Assembly (NCBI RefSeq): GCF_014639655.1
Contig: NZ_BMGB01000001.1
Span: 2,329,082-2,393,081 of the forward strand
Source: Conyzicola nivalis
GTDB taxonomy: Bacteria > Actinomycetota > Actinomycetes > Actinomycetales > Microbacteriaceae
Length of the DNA stretch: 64,000 nucleotides
Direction of reading: 5' to 3'
The notes under the pieces: generated by a model
What the model was told of the DNA's origin: nothing
The model's database searches: none
What the model saw: only the letters and a program-made list of their open reading frames with translations
Position numbers and translations under genes: made by a program
Shown: piece after piece, positions 15,615-23,461 of the stretch
How the letters are laid out: the number at the start of each line of letters is the position of its first letter
How positions within the stretch are numbered: the first letter of the stretch is position 1

Positions 15615-16490
15615 TCACGACCGAAGCTCCAGCGTGCAGCACTTCACTCCGCCGCCGCCGAGCAGCAGCTCGGAGAGGTCGACGCCGATCGGGTTGTAGC
15701 CACGCTCCTTGAGCTGGCGCTCGAAGTCTTTCGCGCGCTTCGCGATGACGACGTTCAGCCCGTCGCTGAAACTGTTGAGGCCAAGAACCGCGGCATCCTC
15801 TTCGTTCACGATGATGGCGTCGGGGTAGCGCTCGCGCAGAATCGCGAGGCTAGCCTCGTCGAACGCGCTCGGCAGGTAGGCGATGTTGGGGGCTTGCACT
15901 GAGCCTGTCGAAGTGTCGACCACAGGCTGGGGATCGAGCACGGCGATGGCCGTGTCCAGGTGGTAGAAACTCGGGTTGATCAGCTTCAGCGTGATCACCG
16001 GACGCCCGAAGATCTCGGCCATCTCTTCGTGGCTGTTCGAGGCGCTGCGGAAGCCGGTGCCGGCGAGGATGACGTCGCCGACGAGCAGGAAGTCGCCCTC
16101 GCCCTCGTTGATGTTCTTGGGCTCGCGCACCTCGAAGCCGTTGTCGCCGAACCACTTCATGTAGGCGGGGCCCTCGGGCTGGCGCTCGGGGTGGGTGAAG
16201 CTCGCGCCATAGGCGATGCCGTCGAGCACGAAGCCGCCGTTGGCCGCGTAGACCATGTCGGGCAGGCCGTCGATCGGGTCGACGAGCTTCACATCGAAGC
16301 CGAGGTCGACATAGGTCTGATAGAGCGTCTCCCACTGCCGCACGGCGAGGCTCGTGTCGGTGGGGACGGCGGGGTCCATCCACGGGTTGATCCGGTAGAC
16401 GACGGTGAAAAAATCGGGGCGGCACATGAGGATCGTGCGCTTGCTGGCGACGCGCGTCGGGGCGCTCAGGGATGGCTCGATGAGGGTCAT
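15615..16490 (-). CDS. ddaH: Dimethylargininase (DDAH) / amidinotransferase-fold hydrolase
   Basis: The 291-residue protein belongs to the guanidine-modifying pentein fold. It shows the N-terminal MCRPDFFTV, the substrate motif DMVYAANGGFVLDG, the active-site histidine region NPSFYHLDTAIAVL and the C-terminal catalytic cysteine in GGGVKCCTLELRS. DDAH hydrolyses methylated arginines to citrulline; arginine deiminase-like activity is an alternative. Coupling with rocD and a divergent Lrp regulator fits arginine/ornithine breakdown. ATG 16490 follows GGAGCC with GAGACT six bases upstream. A dispersed repeat (15898-15920) is inserted in frame as DTSTGSVQ in a loop after DPQPVV. Confidence 0.88.
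   Translation of the reverse strand: MTLIEPSLSAPTRVASKRTILMCRPDFFTVVYRINPWMDPAVPTDTSLAVRQWETLYQTYVDLGFDVKLVDPIDGLPDMVYAANGGFVLDGIAYGASFTHPERQPEGPAYMKWFGDNGFEVREPKNINEGEGDFLLVGDVILAGTGFRSASNSHEEMAEIFGRPVITLKLINPSFYHLDTAIAVLDPQPVVDTSTGSVQAPNIAYLPSAFDEASLAILRERYPDAIIVNEEDAAVLGLNSFSDGLNVVIAKRAKDFERQLKERGYNPIGVDLSELLLGGGGVKCCTLELRS
15898..15920. repeat. Dispersed GAGCCTGTCGAAG repeat, copy 1 (inside ddaH)
   Basis: ACTGAGCCTGTCGAAGTGTC is a partial copy of the repeat also found inside the AcuI-like gene and hemH. It is translated in frame as part of a surface loop. Only one arm of the palindromic repeat is retained here. Confidence 0.75.
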
Positions 16491-16516
16491 GGCTCCAGTC
16501 TCACACGCACCATATG

Positions 16517-16587
16517 ACACGTTTTCGCTATCTTGCGCACGTTTTCGCCGCGTATGCGCCGGGTGACACATTTTTTCGCCATAGGCT
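16517..16587 (+). promoter_or_regulatory. Direct repeats and leaderless promoter before the Lrp/AsnC gene
   Basis: ACACGTTTTCGC (16517-16528), GCACGTTTTCGC (16537-16548) and ACACATTTTTTCGC (16566-16579) form a direct-repeat series, the first two exactly 20 bp apart (two helical turns). Lrp-type octamers bind such phased sites. TAGGCT at 16582-16587 lies six bases before ATG 16594 and is the likely -10 box of a leaderless transcript, overlapped by the third repeat. Confidence 0.6.
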
Positions 16588-16593
16588 GGGCGG

Positions 16594-17031
16594 ATGGACA
16601 GCCTCGACTACGGCATCATCGACCACCTGCGGCTCAACGCCCGCGCCGGCTACGGCGACATCGGCGACATCATCGGCCTGTCGGCGTCGGCCGTGAAACG
16701 CCGCGTCGACCGGCTGGTTTCCGACGGGGTCATCCGCGGCTTCACGATCCAGGTCGACCCCGCTGTAGAGGGACTGAGCACCGAGGCCTACGTCGAGCTC
16801 TTCTGCCGCGGCACCGTGGCGCCGGACGAGTTGCGGCGCATCCTGTCGGGCATCCCCGACGTGGTCGACGCCGGCACGGTCACCGGATCCGCGGACGCGA
16901 TCGTGCACATGCGCTCCAGGGACATCGCGTCGCTCGAGCTCGCACTCGAGAAGGTGCGCGTCGCACCCAACGTCGACCACACGCGCAGCGCGATCGTGCT
17001 ATCCCGCCTGATCAGCCGCTCGCACGACTGA
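16594..17031 (+). CDS. Lrp/AsnC family transcriptional regulator
   Basis: The 145-residue protein has an AsnC-type HTH at the N-terminus (LDYGIIDHLRLNARAGYGDI, recognition helix SASAVKRRVDRLVSDGVI) and a RAM domain (VELFCRGTVAPDELRRIL, VTGSADAIVHM). It is divergent from ddaH-rocD with phased direct repeats in the 103-bp gap, so it very likely controls those arginine/ornithine genes in response to an amino acid. There is no Shine-Dalgarno; TAGGCT ends six bases before the ATG. Confidence 0.9.
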   Translation: MDSLDYGIIDHLRLNARAGYGDIGDIIGLSASAVKRRVDRLVSDGVIRGFTIQVDPAVEGLSTEAYVELFCRGTVAPDELRRILSGIPDVVDAGTVTGSADAIVHMRSRDIASLELALEKVRVAPNVDHTRSAIVLSRLISRSHD

Positions 17032-17055
17032 GCCGGCCGCCGCTCTGGCGGGTTT

Positions 17056-17117
17056 CCGCGCAGTCCTGGGACGACCGCGCACGGGCGCCGCACCGCGGTC
17101 GTCCCGAGAGTGCGCGG
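17056..17117. repeat. Intergenic two-part hairpin, family member 1
   Basis: CCGCGCA (17056-17062) pairs with TGCGCGG (17111-17117), and GGGACGACCGCG (17068-17079) pairs with its exact inverse at 17094-17105. They are separated by internal loops GTCCT/GAGAG and a 14-base terminal loop containing GGCGCCGCAC. A second hairpin at 37018-37089 has the same plan with different but still complementary stems. It lies between the Lrp gene and a convergent hypothetical gene and could act as a bidirectional terminator. Confidence 0.8.
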
Positions 17118-17136
17118 TAACGCGGCACGCTGTCGG

Positions 17137-17634
17137 TCAGGCGGACTCGACGAGCAGCCCCACCCGGTCGTCGAGGTACGGGCCGAGGGCGCGCGACTGC
17201 GCGAGGTTCGTGGGGTTCCAGCGCACCCGCGCCTCACCGCCCTCGACGAACAGCGGCGTCGTGTTCGCGTCGAGTCGCGCCAGCACGATCTCGGCCGTGT
17301 CGAAGTTGACGGTGTCGCCCTCGACGAATTTGCCCGCGTGGGCGGCCGCGCGATATCCCCGCCGCACCTCGATGCCCGGCGACTGGTAGCCCGGATACCC
17401 GGCCGGCACGGCACGCGTGATCTTGCCGGTGGCGTGCAGGCGTCCGTCCCGCCCGAGCAGCAGTACACCGAGCGGCCAGACCCGACCGGTCGGCACCATC
17501 ACCGGCGCGCGCTCCATGCCGAGGATGCGCTTTCGGTGCACGAACTCGGCGAGCGCCTCGTCCGCGACCCCCGCCTGTTCGAGCCGTCGAACCGCCCGCT
17601 CGAGCGACTCGAGCACGTGGTCGGACCCGGCCAC
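17137..17634 (-). CDS. Conserved hypothetical protein
   Basis: I do not recognise a named family. The 165-residue soluble protein reads as an N-terminal helical part (ESLERAVRRLEQAGVADEALAEFVHR) followed by a beta-rich region with RVWPLGVLLLGRDGRLHATGKITRA, and EGDTVNFDTAEI, recalling small conserved actinobacterial proteins that accompany metabolic enzymes. GTG 17634 is the most likely start because the reading frame upstream runs into the end of the aldo/keto reductase gene only 6 bp away; another GTG lies six codons further in. It is co-directional with that gene and probably co-transcribed. Confidence 0.7.
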   Translation of the reverse strand: MAGSDHVLESLERAVRRLEQAGVADEALAEFVHRKRILGMERAPVMVPTGRVWPLGVLLLGRDGRLHATGKITRAVPAGYPGYQSPGIEVRRGYRAAAHAGKFVEGDTVNFDTAEIVLARLDANTTPLFVEGGEARVRWNPTNLAQSRALGPYLDDRVGLLVESA

Positions 17635-17639
17635 CTCGG

Positions 17640-18473
17640 TCAGTGACCGGTCGTATCGGAATCGACCCCGGCATCCGGGCCCTGCGCCAGCTGCGCGATC
17701 AGCGCGAGATCCGCGGAGCTGAGCTCGAAATCGAAGACCTCGAGGTTCTCGGCGAGGCGCTCCGGGGTCTTGCTCTTCGGGATGGCGACCAGTCCCTGCT
17801 GCACGTGCCAGCGCAGGATCACCTGGGCCGGGGTGCGACCGTGCGCGCCGGCGACCTCGAGGATGCGGGCGTCGGTGAGCAGGCCGGTGCCGGGGCCGAG
17901 CGGGCTCCACGACTCGGTGACGATGCCGAAGTGCTCGTCGGCGGCCCGCTGTTCGGCACGCACGACGAGCGGGTTGAGCTCGATCTGGTTCACGGCCGGG
18001 GTGATACCCGTCTGCTCGATGAGCCGCTCGAGGTGCGCGGGCTTGAAGTTGGAGACACCGATCGACCGCGTCTTGCCCTCGTTCAGCAGCTTCTCGAAGG
18101 TGCGGAACGTCGACACGTACTCGTTGCGCGCGGGCAGCGGCCAGTGGATGAGCAGCAGGTCGACGTAGTCGAGGCCCAGGCGGTCGAGTGATGCGTCGAG
18201 GCCGGCGATGGCTCGGTCCTCGCCCTGGAACTGGCCGTCGAGCTTGGTGGTGACGAAGATCTCGTCGCGGGCGACACCGCTCGACGCGACCCCGACCCCG
18301 ACGCCCCGCTCGTTGCCGTACTTCGCGGCCGTGTCGACGTGCCGGTACCCGAGATGCACCGCCTCGACGATCACCTCGGCGACGGCGTCGTCGTCGAGGG
18401 GCCAGGTTCCGAGCCCGATCTGGGGAATGGAGTGGCCGTCGTTCAATTGGATGCGCGGGGCGAGAGAAGCCAT
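17640..18473 (-). CDS. Aldo/keto reductase
   Basis: The 277-residue TIM-barrel oxidoreductase contains IPQIGLGTWPL, the catalytic aspartate and tyrosine in YRHVDTAAKYGNE, LDYVDLLLIHWPLP (catalytic histidine), GVSNFKPAHLERL and the NADPH-binding IPKSKTPERLAENL. It matches the 2,5-diketo-gluconate reductase branch of aldo/keto reductases, which reduce a range of aldehydes and ketones; the physiological substrate is unknown. ATG 18473 begins just before the conserved barrel and has GAGGCT ending six bases upstream with no ribosome binding site. It precedes a hypothetical gene on the same strand and is divergent from the membrane protein/YtrA pair. Confidence 0.93.
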   Translation of the reverse strand: MASLAPRIQLNDGHSIPQIGLGTWPLDDDAVAEVIVEAVHLGYRHVDTAAKYGNERGVGVGVASSGVARDEIFVTTKLDGQFQGEDRAIAGLDASLDRLGLDYVDLLLIHWPLPARNEYVSTFRTFEKLLNEGKTRSIGVSNFKPAHLERLIEQTGITPAVNQIELNPLVVRAEQRAADEHFGIVTESWSPLGPGTGLLTDARILEVAGAHGRTPAQVILRWHVQQGLVAIPKSKTPERLAENLEVFDFELSSADLALIAQLAQGPDAGVDSDTTGH

Positions 18474-18512
18474 GCGTCCAGCCTCGCAGATGGCCGGTCG
18501 CACGCACCACCC

Positions 18513-18548
18513 TTGACAGGTCACTTTGTATTGCTACGATGGTACAAA
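18513..18548 (+). promoter_or_regulatory. Promoter and candidate YtrA operator
   Basis: TTGACA (18513-18518) and TACGAT (18535-18540), 16 bases apart, form a near-consensus sigma-70 type promoter for the membrane protein/GntR operon. TTTGTA (18525-18530) and TACAAA (18543-18548) form a dyad overlapping the -10 box, well placed for repression by the downstream YtrA-type regulator. Confidence 0.7.
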
Positions 18549-18578
18549 ACGACGCACAATCGAGTCGAGGAGGACCCC

Positions 18579-19481
18579 GTGGACAATGCGACCCTGGTCG
18601 TCAGTGCTTGTGTCGGCATCATCGCCGTCGTCGGCCTGGCGGCGACCTTTGTTCCTTGGTATGGGCGCTGGCGCGCGTACCAGCAGTCGGCCTATCTCCG
18701 CGTCGATCTGCCGACCCGGTTGGAGCGCGCGGTGAGTTCGCGGCTCATCTCGCGTGAACGGGGCGGGATCATCGGGGCCGCGGCCCTGGGCGGATTGGCG
18801 GTTCTCGGGTTCGCCACCGGCATCGTCGACGGGCTCGAGCCGAGCCTCACCATATTTTTCATCGTCGGGGCCGTCTTCGTCGGCGTCGGCGTGGGCACGG
18901 CGATAGCCGCGCTGACCGGAAAAAAGGAGGTCCCCTCCGACGTACCGCGCGTCGCGAGGTCGGAAGCCGCGTCCGTCGCCGACTACATAGCTCCGATCGA
19001 GCGCATCGGAGCGCGGGTGTGTGTGGCGATCGTCGTCGCACTTGCCATTGCGGTTGGCCTCGCTGGGCCTTCGGCTGATGACCTCCTGCTGCCCGTCACG
19101 CTTTTCGCGGCGGCCGCGATCCTCACGCTCGCGCTGTTCGAGATGGCGAGCCGGCGAATCGTGGAAGCGTCGCAACCTGCCGGATCGACGGCCGAGCTGG
19201 TCTGGGATGACGCGATACGCGCTTCCGTGATCCGTGACCTCGTGACGGCTCCCCTCGCCCTGTCGGTCTACGGAACGGTATTCGGGGTGTTTGCGCTGGC
19301 GGACAGAAGCATCGGGGCTGCCGCCGCCACCGCGTACCTCGGCTCCGCCCTCGTGATCGCCGGTTTCATCATCACCGTTGTGGTGTCGGCGGTCACTCGC
19401 CCGCGCCGCTACTTCCTCGACCGGCTGTGGCCGAATCTGCGCTGGAGCGACACCGCCGACGTCGCGACGGATGCCGCCTGA
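18579..19481 (+). CDS. Multi-pass membrane protein of unknown function
   Basis: I do not recognise this 300-residue protein. It has a membrane segment at residues 4-25, a short basic loop, two helices around 65-110 and four more after 145 (for example VCVAIVVALAIAVGLAG and YLGSALVIAGFIITVVVSA), with soluble linkers. GTG 18579 follows AGGAGG with correct spacing. Its stop shares one base with the start of the GntR-type gene (TGATG), so the two are translationally coupled. YtrA-type regulators usually control ABC transporters; a six-to-seven-helix protein without an ATPase here is unusual. It could be the permease half of a split transporter or an unrelated membrane protein. Confidence 0.8.
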   Translation: MDNATLVVSACVGIIAVVGLAATFVPWYGRWRAYQQSAYLRVDLPTRLERAVSSRLISRERGGIIGAAALGGLAVLGFATGIVDGLEPSLTIFFIVGAVFVGVGVGTAIAALTGKKEVPSDVPRVARSEAASVADYIAPIERIGARVCVAIVVALAIAVGLAGPSADDLLLPVTLFAAAAILTLALFEMASRRIVEASQPAGSTAELVWDDAIRASVIRDLVTAPLALSVYGTVFGVFALADRSIGAAAATAYLGSALVIAGFIITVVVSAVTRPRRYFLDRLWPNLRWSDTADVATDAA

Positions 19482-19834
19482 TGCTCACGATCGACCCGAA
19501 GTCGGCGACACCGCCGTTCGAGCAGCTGCGTCTGCAGTTCATGGATCAGGTGCGCAGCGGCGAGCTCGCCGCCGGCGCGAAGCTGCCCACCGTGCGCCGT
19601 CTGGCCGACGACCTGGGTCTGGCGCCGAACACCGTGGCGCGCTGTTACCGCGAGCTCGAACGCGACGGCTTCATCGAGACCCGGGGCCGCAACGGCTCGT
19701 TCGTGAGCGCACAGGGCGACGCGGCCGAGCAGCAGGCGCAGGTCGCAGCCCGCGCGTACGCCGACCGGGTCGCGCAGCTCGGGGTGTCGCATGACGACGC
19801 GCTCGCCTGGGTCACCGCGGCGCTGAAGGCGTAG
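19481..19834 (+). CDS. GntR family transcriptional regulator, YtrA type
   Basis: The 117-residue protein contains only a GntR winged helix (PPFEQLRLQFMDQVRSGELAAGAKLPTVRRLADDLGLAPNTV, about residues 10-55) and a short helical dimerisation tail, the layout of the YtrA subfamily. These repressors bind their own promoter and control adjacent membrane-transport genes, often in response to cell-envelope stress. Its ATG overlaps the stop of the membrane protein gene. A dyad in the operon promoter (18525-18548) is the likely binding site. Confidence 0.9.
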   Translation: MLTIDPKSATPPFEQLRLQFMDQVRSGELAAGAKLPTVRRLADDLGLAPNTVARCYRELERDGFIETRGRNGSFVSAQGDAAEQQAQVAARAYADRVAQLGVSHDDALAWVTAALKA

Positions 19835-19837
19835 CGC

Positions 19838-22800
19838 CTAGACGCGCAGCCCGATCATGCCGGCGTCGGGGTTGCCGAAGCGGTGTGCGGTGATGCTCAC
19901 GGCCTGCTCGCGCAGGAAGGGCAGCAGTTCGACGCGTCCGGCGGCCGTGACCTCGCCCGCGTAGATCGCGAGGTCGGGCGTGCCGCCCACCGCAGCGGCG
20001 AGAGCCGATGCGTCCCCACCGACGAGACGTACGCGGGCCGTCGTGACGGCACCCGCCGCCGCGCGGGCCAGCCACGCCGCATCCGATTCGATCTTCACGT
20101 CGCGCAGGGCCAGCGGCGAGGTTCCACGCGCGACCCCCTCGATGAGTGTCGCCGGCAGCGGGACGGCCGAGCTCACGAACACCGGAGCCTTGGCACGCGT
20201 CGCGGCGGCGAGCAGGCGCACGAGCTTGCCGAGCGGCTCGCCCTCCGCGAGGCGAAGCGTGACCGGCACCGGCAGGTAGCGGAAGACGTTGCGTTCGACC
20301 CCGAGACCCGAGGCGTCGCGGCTGACGCCGAACTCCTGCTGCCAGGCCTGCTCGTCGCTGAACGCGCTGCGGCGCACGCCATCGAACTCGAGGAACTCCA
20401 GTCCGGTCTGCGCCAGCTTGATGAAGCTCGCCACGCCGGTGCTGAGACCGTCGAGACGCAGGTCCTCGTCGGGCTCGGCGGTGACCGCCGACCAGCTGCC
20501 GAGCGTCATGAGGTAGTTCGGGCCGCCCGCCTTGGTTCCGGCGCCGACCGACGAGCGCTTCCAGCCGCCGAAGGGCTGGCGCTGCACGACCGCGCCGGTG
20601 ATGCCGCGGTTGACGTAGACGTTGCCGGCCTCGACGTAGGCGAGCCACTTGGCGACCTCGTTCGGGTCGAGCGAGTGGATGCCGGCGGTGAGGCCGTAGG
20701 CGCTGGCGTTCTGCATCTCGATGGCGTCTTCGAGCGTGTCGGCGGTCATGATGCCGAGCACCGGGCCGAAGTACTCGGTGAGGTGGAACTCGCTGCCCGC
20801 GGCCACACCCTCGCGCACACCGGGCGACCAGAGGCGGCCGTCGGCGACCGAGGGGTCCGACAGTTCGACCGGCTTCACGAGCCACGACTGTCCGGGCTCG
20901 AGGGTCGTGAGCGCGCGCAGCAGCTTGCCCTGCGCCGGTTCGATGATCGGGCCCATCTGGCTGAGCGGGTTCTGCGGGACGCCGACGCGCAGCGTGCGCA
21001 CCGAGTCGACCAGCTGGCGGCGGAACCGCTCGGACTTCGCGACCGAACCGACCAGGATCACGAGCGAGGCGGCCGAGCACTTCTGTCCGGCGTGCCCGAA
21101 GGCGCTGCGCACGATGTCGGCCGCGGCGAGGTCGAGGTCGCCGCTCGGTGTCACGATGATGGCGTTCTTGCCGCTCGTCTCGGCCAGCAGGGGCAGGTCG
21201 GGTCGCCACGATCGGAACAGCTGCGCGGTCTCGTAGCCGCCGGTGAGGATGACGCGGTCGACGGCGGGGTGTGCCACGAGCTCCCGCCCGAGGTCGCCCT
21301 CTTCGATGTCGACCAGCACGAGCACGTTTCGCGGCACGCCGGCCTCCCACAGCGCTTCGACCATGACGGCGGCCGCGCGCTTGGCCTGCGGTGCCGGCTT
21401 GATGATGACGGCGCTGCCCGAGGCGAGCGCGGCGAGCACGGAGCCCGCGGGGATCGCGACGGGGAAGTTCCAGGGCGGGGTGACCACGATCAGCCGTGAC
21501 GGCGTGAACGTGGCATCCGCGACCTCGTGAAGTTCGAGCGAGCGCGCCGCGTAGTAGTGGGCGAAGTCGATCGCCTCGCTCACCTCGACGTCTGCCTCGG
21601 CGATGGTCTTGCCGGTCTCGCTGGCCATGACCTCGATGAGTCGGCCGCGGAAGGCGCCGAGCACGTCGCCGGCGTCGTGCAGGATGCGGGCCCGGGTCTC
21701 GACGGGGAGCGTCTGCCACCCGTCGGCGGCGTGCACGGTCGCGCCCACCGTGGTGAGCAGCGTGTCGAGGTCGTCGATGCGCGCGGCCTCGATCGTGTCG
21801 ATGCCGAGTCGCGAGTACGCGCTGCGTTCGAGGATGCGCCGTCCCCACGCGCGGTTGGCCGCGATGGAGTTGTCGGTGTCTGCCTCGTTGTGGAACTCGT
21901 CGACCGCGACGGTCGGCGGGGCCTCGGGGGCCGTGCGGTCCTGCACGCGGTGCGAGCCCGGGATCTCGCGGTCGAAGGCCTCCATCGACGCGACGAACCG
22001 GCCCTCCTCGCGGGCGAACACCTGCTCGTTGCCCGCGAGCTCGAACAGCCCGCTCATGAAGTTCTCGGTGCTCGCGTTCTCTTCGAGCCGGCGGATCAGG
22101 TAGCTGATCGCGGAGTCGAACTCGCTCGGCCGCACGACGGGCGTGTAGAGCAGGAGGCCGCCGACGTCCTTCTTCACGGCCTCCGCCTGCCCGGTGGCCA
22201 TGCCGAGGAGCATCTCGAACTCGATGCGGTTCTCGACCCCGCGCTGTTTCGCGAGCAGCCAGGCGAAGGCGACGTCGAACAGGTTGTGGCCGGCGACGCC
22301 GATGCGCACGGCGTCGGTGCGCTCGGGGGTGAACGCCCAGTCGAGCACGCGCTTGTAGTTGGTGTCGGTCTCGACCTTGCTCGACCAGGTGGCGAGCGGC
22401 CAGCCGTGCATCGTGGCGTCGACGTACTCCATGGCGAGATTCGCGCCCTTCACGACGCGCACCTTGATGCCCGCACCGCCCGCGGCGCGGCGTTCGGTGG
22501 CCCACGCGGTGAGCCCCTGCAGCGCGGACAGCGCGTCGGGAAGGTAGGCCTGCAACACGATGCCGGCCTCGAGTTCGTGCAGCTGCGGCTGCGAGAGCAG
22601 CGCCTCGAACACGGCGACCGTGAGGTCGAGGTCGTGGAACTCCTCCATGTCGAGGTTGATGAACTTGGGGGTGGGCGACCCGGCGGCGAGCTCGTAGAGC
22701 GGCGTGAGCCGCTCGACGACGCGCGCGACGGTCTCGTCGAACGCCCACATCGACAGCTGGGCCGACACCGACGACACCTTGATCGAGACGTAGTCGACGT

Positions 22801-23347
22801 CGTCGCGGCGCAGCAGCTCGAGCGTGCCCGCGAGGCGGCGGTCGGCCTCGTCGTCGCCCAGCACGGCCTCGCCGAGCAGGTTGATGTTGAGGCGCACGCC
22901 GTTCTCGCGCAGGTGCGAGAGCGTCTTGTCGAGGCTCGTCGGCGTCGCGTCGATCACCAGGTGGCCGACCATGTTGCGCAGCACGCGGCGGGCGATCGGC
23001 ACAACGACCCAGGGCAGCGCCGGGGCGACCGCCCCGCCGACGCCGATCGCGGCCCTCAGGTACCAGGGCAGGAACTTCGGGACGCGGTGGCTCAGCTGCT
23101 CGAGGCTGCGCGCCGCGACGTGCAGGTCTTCGGGCCGCACGACCTTGTCGACGAACCCGATCGTGAACTCCAGGCCCAGCGGGTCTTTGAGTACACCGGC
23201 GAGACGGGCGGCACTCGCGTCGGTCGCGACGTCGGCGCTCTCGGTGAGCCACCGGCGCACCGTGGCGACCGTCTCCGTGACGAGCCCGTCGATCGGGGCG
23301 TCTGGCGCGGTGTCTTCGGGTTCTGTGCGCTGGGTCGACATGCTCAC
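19838..23347 (-). CDS. putA: Bifunctional proline dehydrogenase / glutamate-semialdehyde dehydrogenase
   Basis: This 1169-residue enzyme oxidises proline to pyrroline-5-carboxylate with FAD and then to glutamate with NAD. The proline dehydrogenase barrel (about 130-450) shows RLNINLLGEAVLGD, VKVSSV-type strands and RVVKGANLAMEYVDA. The aldehyde dehydrogenase half (about 530-1000) shows VVTPPWNFPVAIP, LLAETSGKNAIIV (glutamate) and AFGHAGQKCSAAS (catalytic cysteine). A C-terminal domain of about 150 residues follows, as in longer actinobacterial PutA. There is no N-terminal DNA-binding domain, so regulation falls to the divergent LysR. GTG 23347 is nine bases after GGAGG; ATG 23341 is possible. 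Confidence 0.97.
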   Translation of the reverse strand: MSMSTQRTEPEDTAPDAPIDGLVTETVATVRRWLTESADVATDASAARLAGVLKDPLGLEFTIGFVDKVVRPEDLHVAARSLEQLSHRVPKFLPWYLRAAIGVGGAVAPALPWVVVPIARRVLRNMVGHLVIDATPTSLDKTLSHLRENGVRLNINLLGEAVLGDDEADRRLAGTLELLRRDDVDYVSIKVSSVSAQLSMWAFDETVARVVERLTPLYELAAGSPTPKFINLDMEEFHDLDLTVAVFEALLSQPQLHELEAGIVLQAYLPDALSALQGLTAWATERRAAGGAGIKVRVVKGANLAMEYVDATMHGWPLATWSSKVETDTNYKRVLDWAFTPERTDAVRIGVAGHNLFDVAFAWLLAKQRGVENRIEFEMLLGMATGQAEAVKKDVGGLLLYTPVVRPSEFDSAISYLIRRLEENASTENFMSGLFELAGNEQVFAREEGRFVASMEAFDREIPGSHRVQDRTAPEAPPTVAVDEFHNEADTDNSIAANRAWGRRILERSAYSRLGIDTIEAARIDDLDTLLTTVGATVHAADGWQTLPVETRARILHDAGDVLGAFRGRLIEVMASETGKTIAEADVEVSEAIDFAHYYAARSLELHEVADATFTPSRLIVVTPPWNFPVAIPAGSVLAALASGSAVIIKPAPQAKRAAAVMVEALWEAGVPRNVLVLVDIEEGDLGRELVAHPAVDRVILTGGYETAQLFRSWRPDLPLLAETSGKNAIIVTPSGDLDLAAADIVRSAFGHAGQKCSAASLVILVGSVAKSERFRRQLVDSVRTLRVGVPQNPLSQMGPIIEPAQGKLLRALTTLEPGQSWLVKPVELSDPSVADGRLWSPGVREGVAAGSEFHLTEYFGPVLGIMTADTLEDAIEMQNASAYGLTAGIHSLDPNEVAKWLAYVEAGNVYVNRGITGAVVQRQPFGGWKRSSVGAGTKAGGPNYLMTLGSWSAVTAEPDEDLRLDGLSTGVASFIKLAQTGLEFLEFDGVRRSAFSDEQAWQQEFGVSRDASGLGVERNVFRYLPVPVTLRLAEGEPLGKLVRLLAAATRAKAPVFVSSAVPLPATLIEGVARGTSPLALRDVKIESDAAWLARAAAGAVTTARVRLVGGDASALAAAVGGTPDLAIYAGEVTAAGRVELLPFLREQAVSITAHRFGNPDAGMIGLRV

Positions 23348-23404
23348 GAGAATAGGCCTCCATCTGGGGCGGTTGCTGGATTAGGTCAGTGTCCCTCGCG
23401 ATTC

Positions 23405-23428
23405 AATAAAGCAAAAGCGATGGTTTAT
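23405..23428. promoter_or_regulatory. Candidate LysR binding dyad between putA and lysR
   Basis: ATAAA (23406-23410) and TTTAT (23424-23428) are inverse sites 13 bases apart in an AT-rich stretch of the 114-bp divergent region, consistent with an LysR-type T-N11-A box. The rest of the gap holds weak promoter-like hexamers for both genes. Confidence 0.45.
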
Positions 23429-23461
23429 GCACGATATTGTTTAGCTCCACCGAAAGAACGG

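Noticed and set aside
19812-23363. A second, 1183-codon open frame overlapping putA on the same strand
   Set aside because: It is Arg/Pro/Gly-rich with no domain and is explained by third-position GC in the putA frame.
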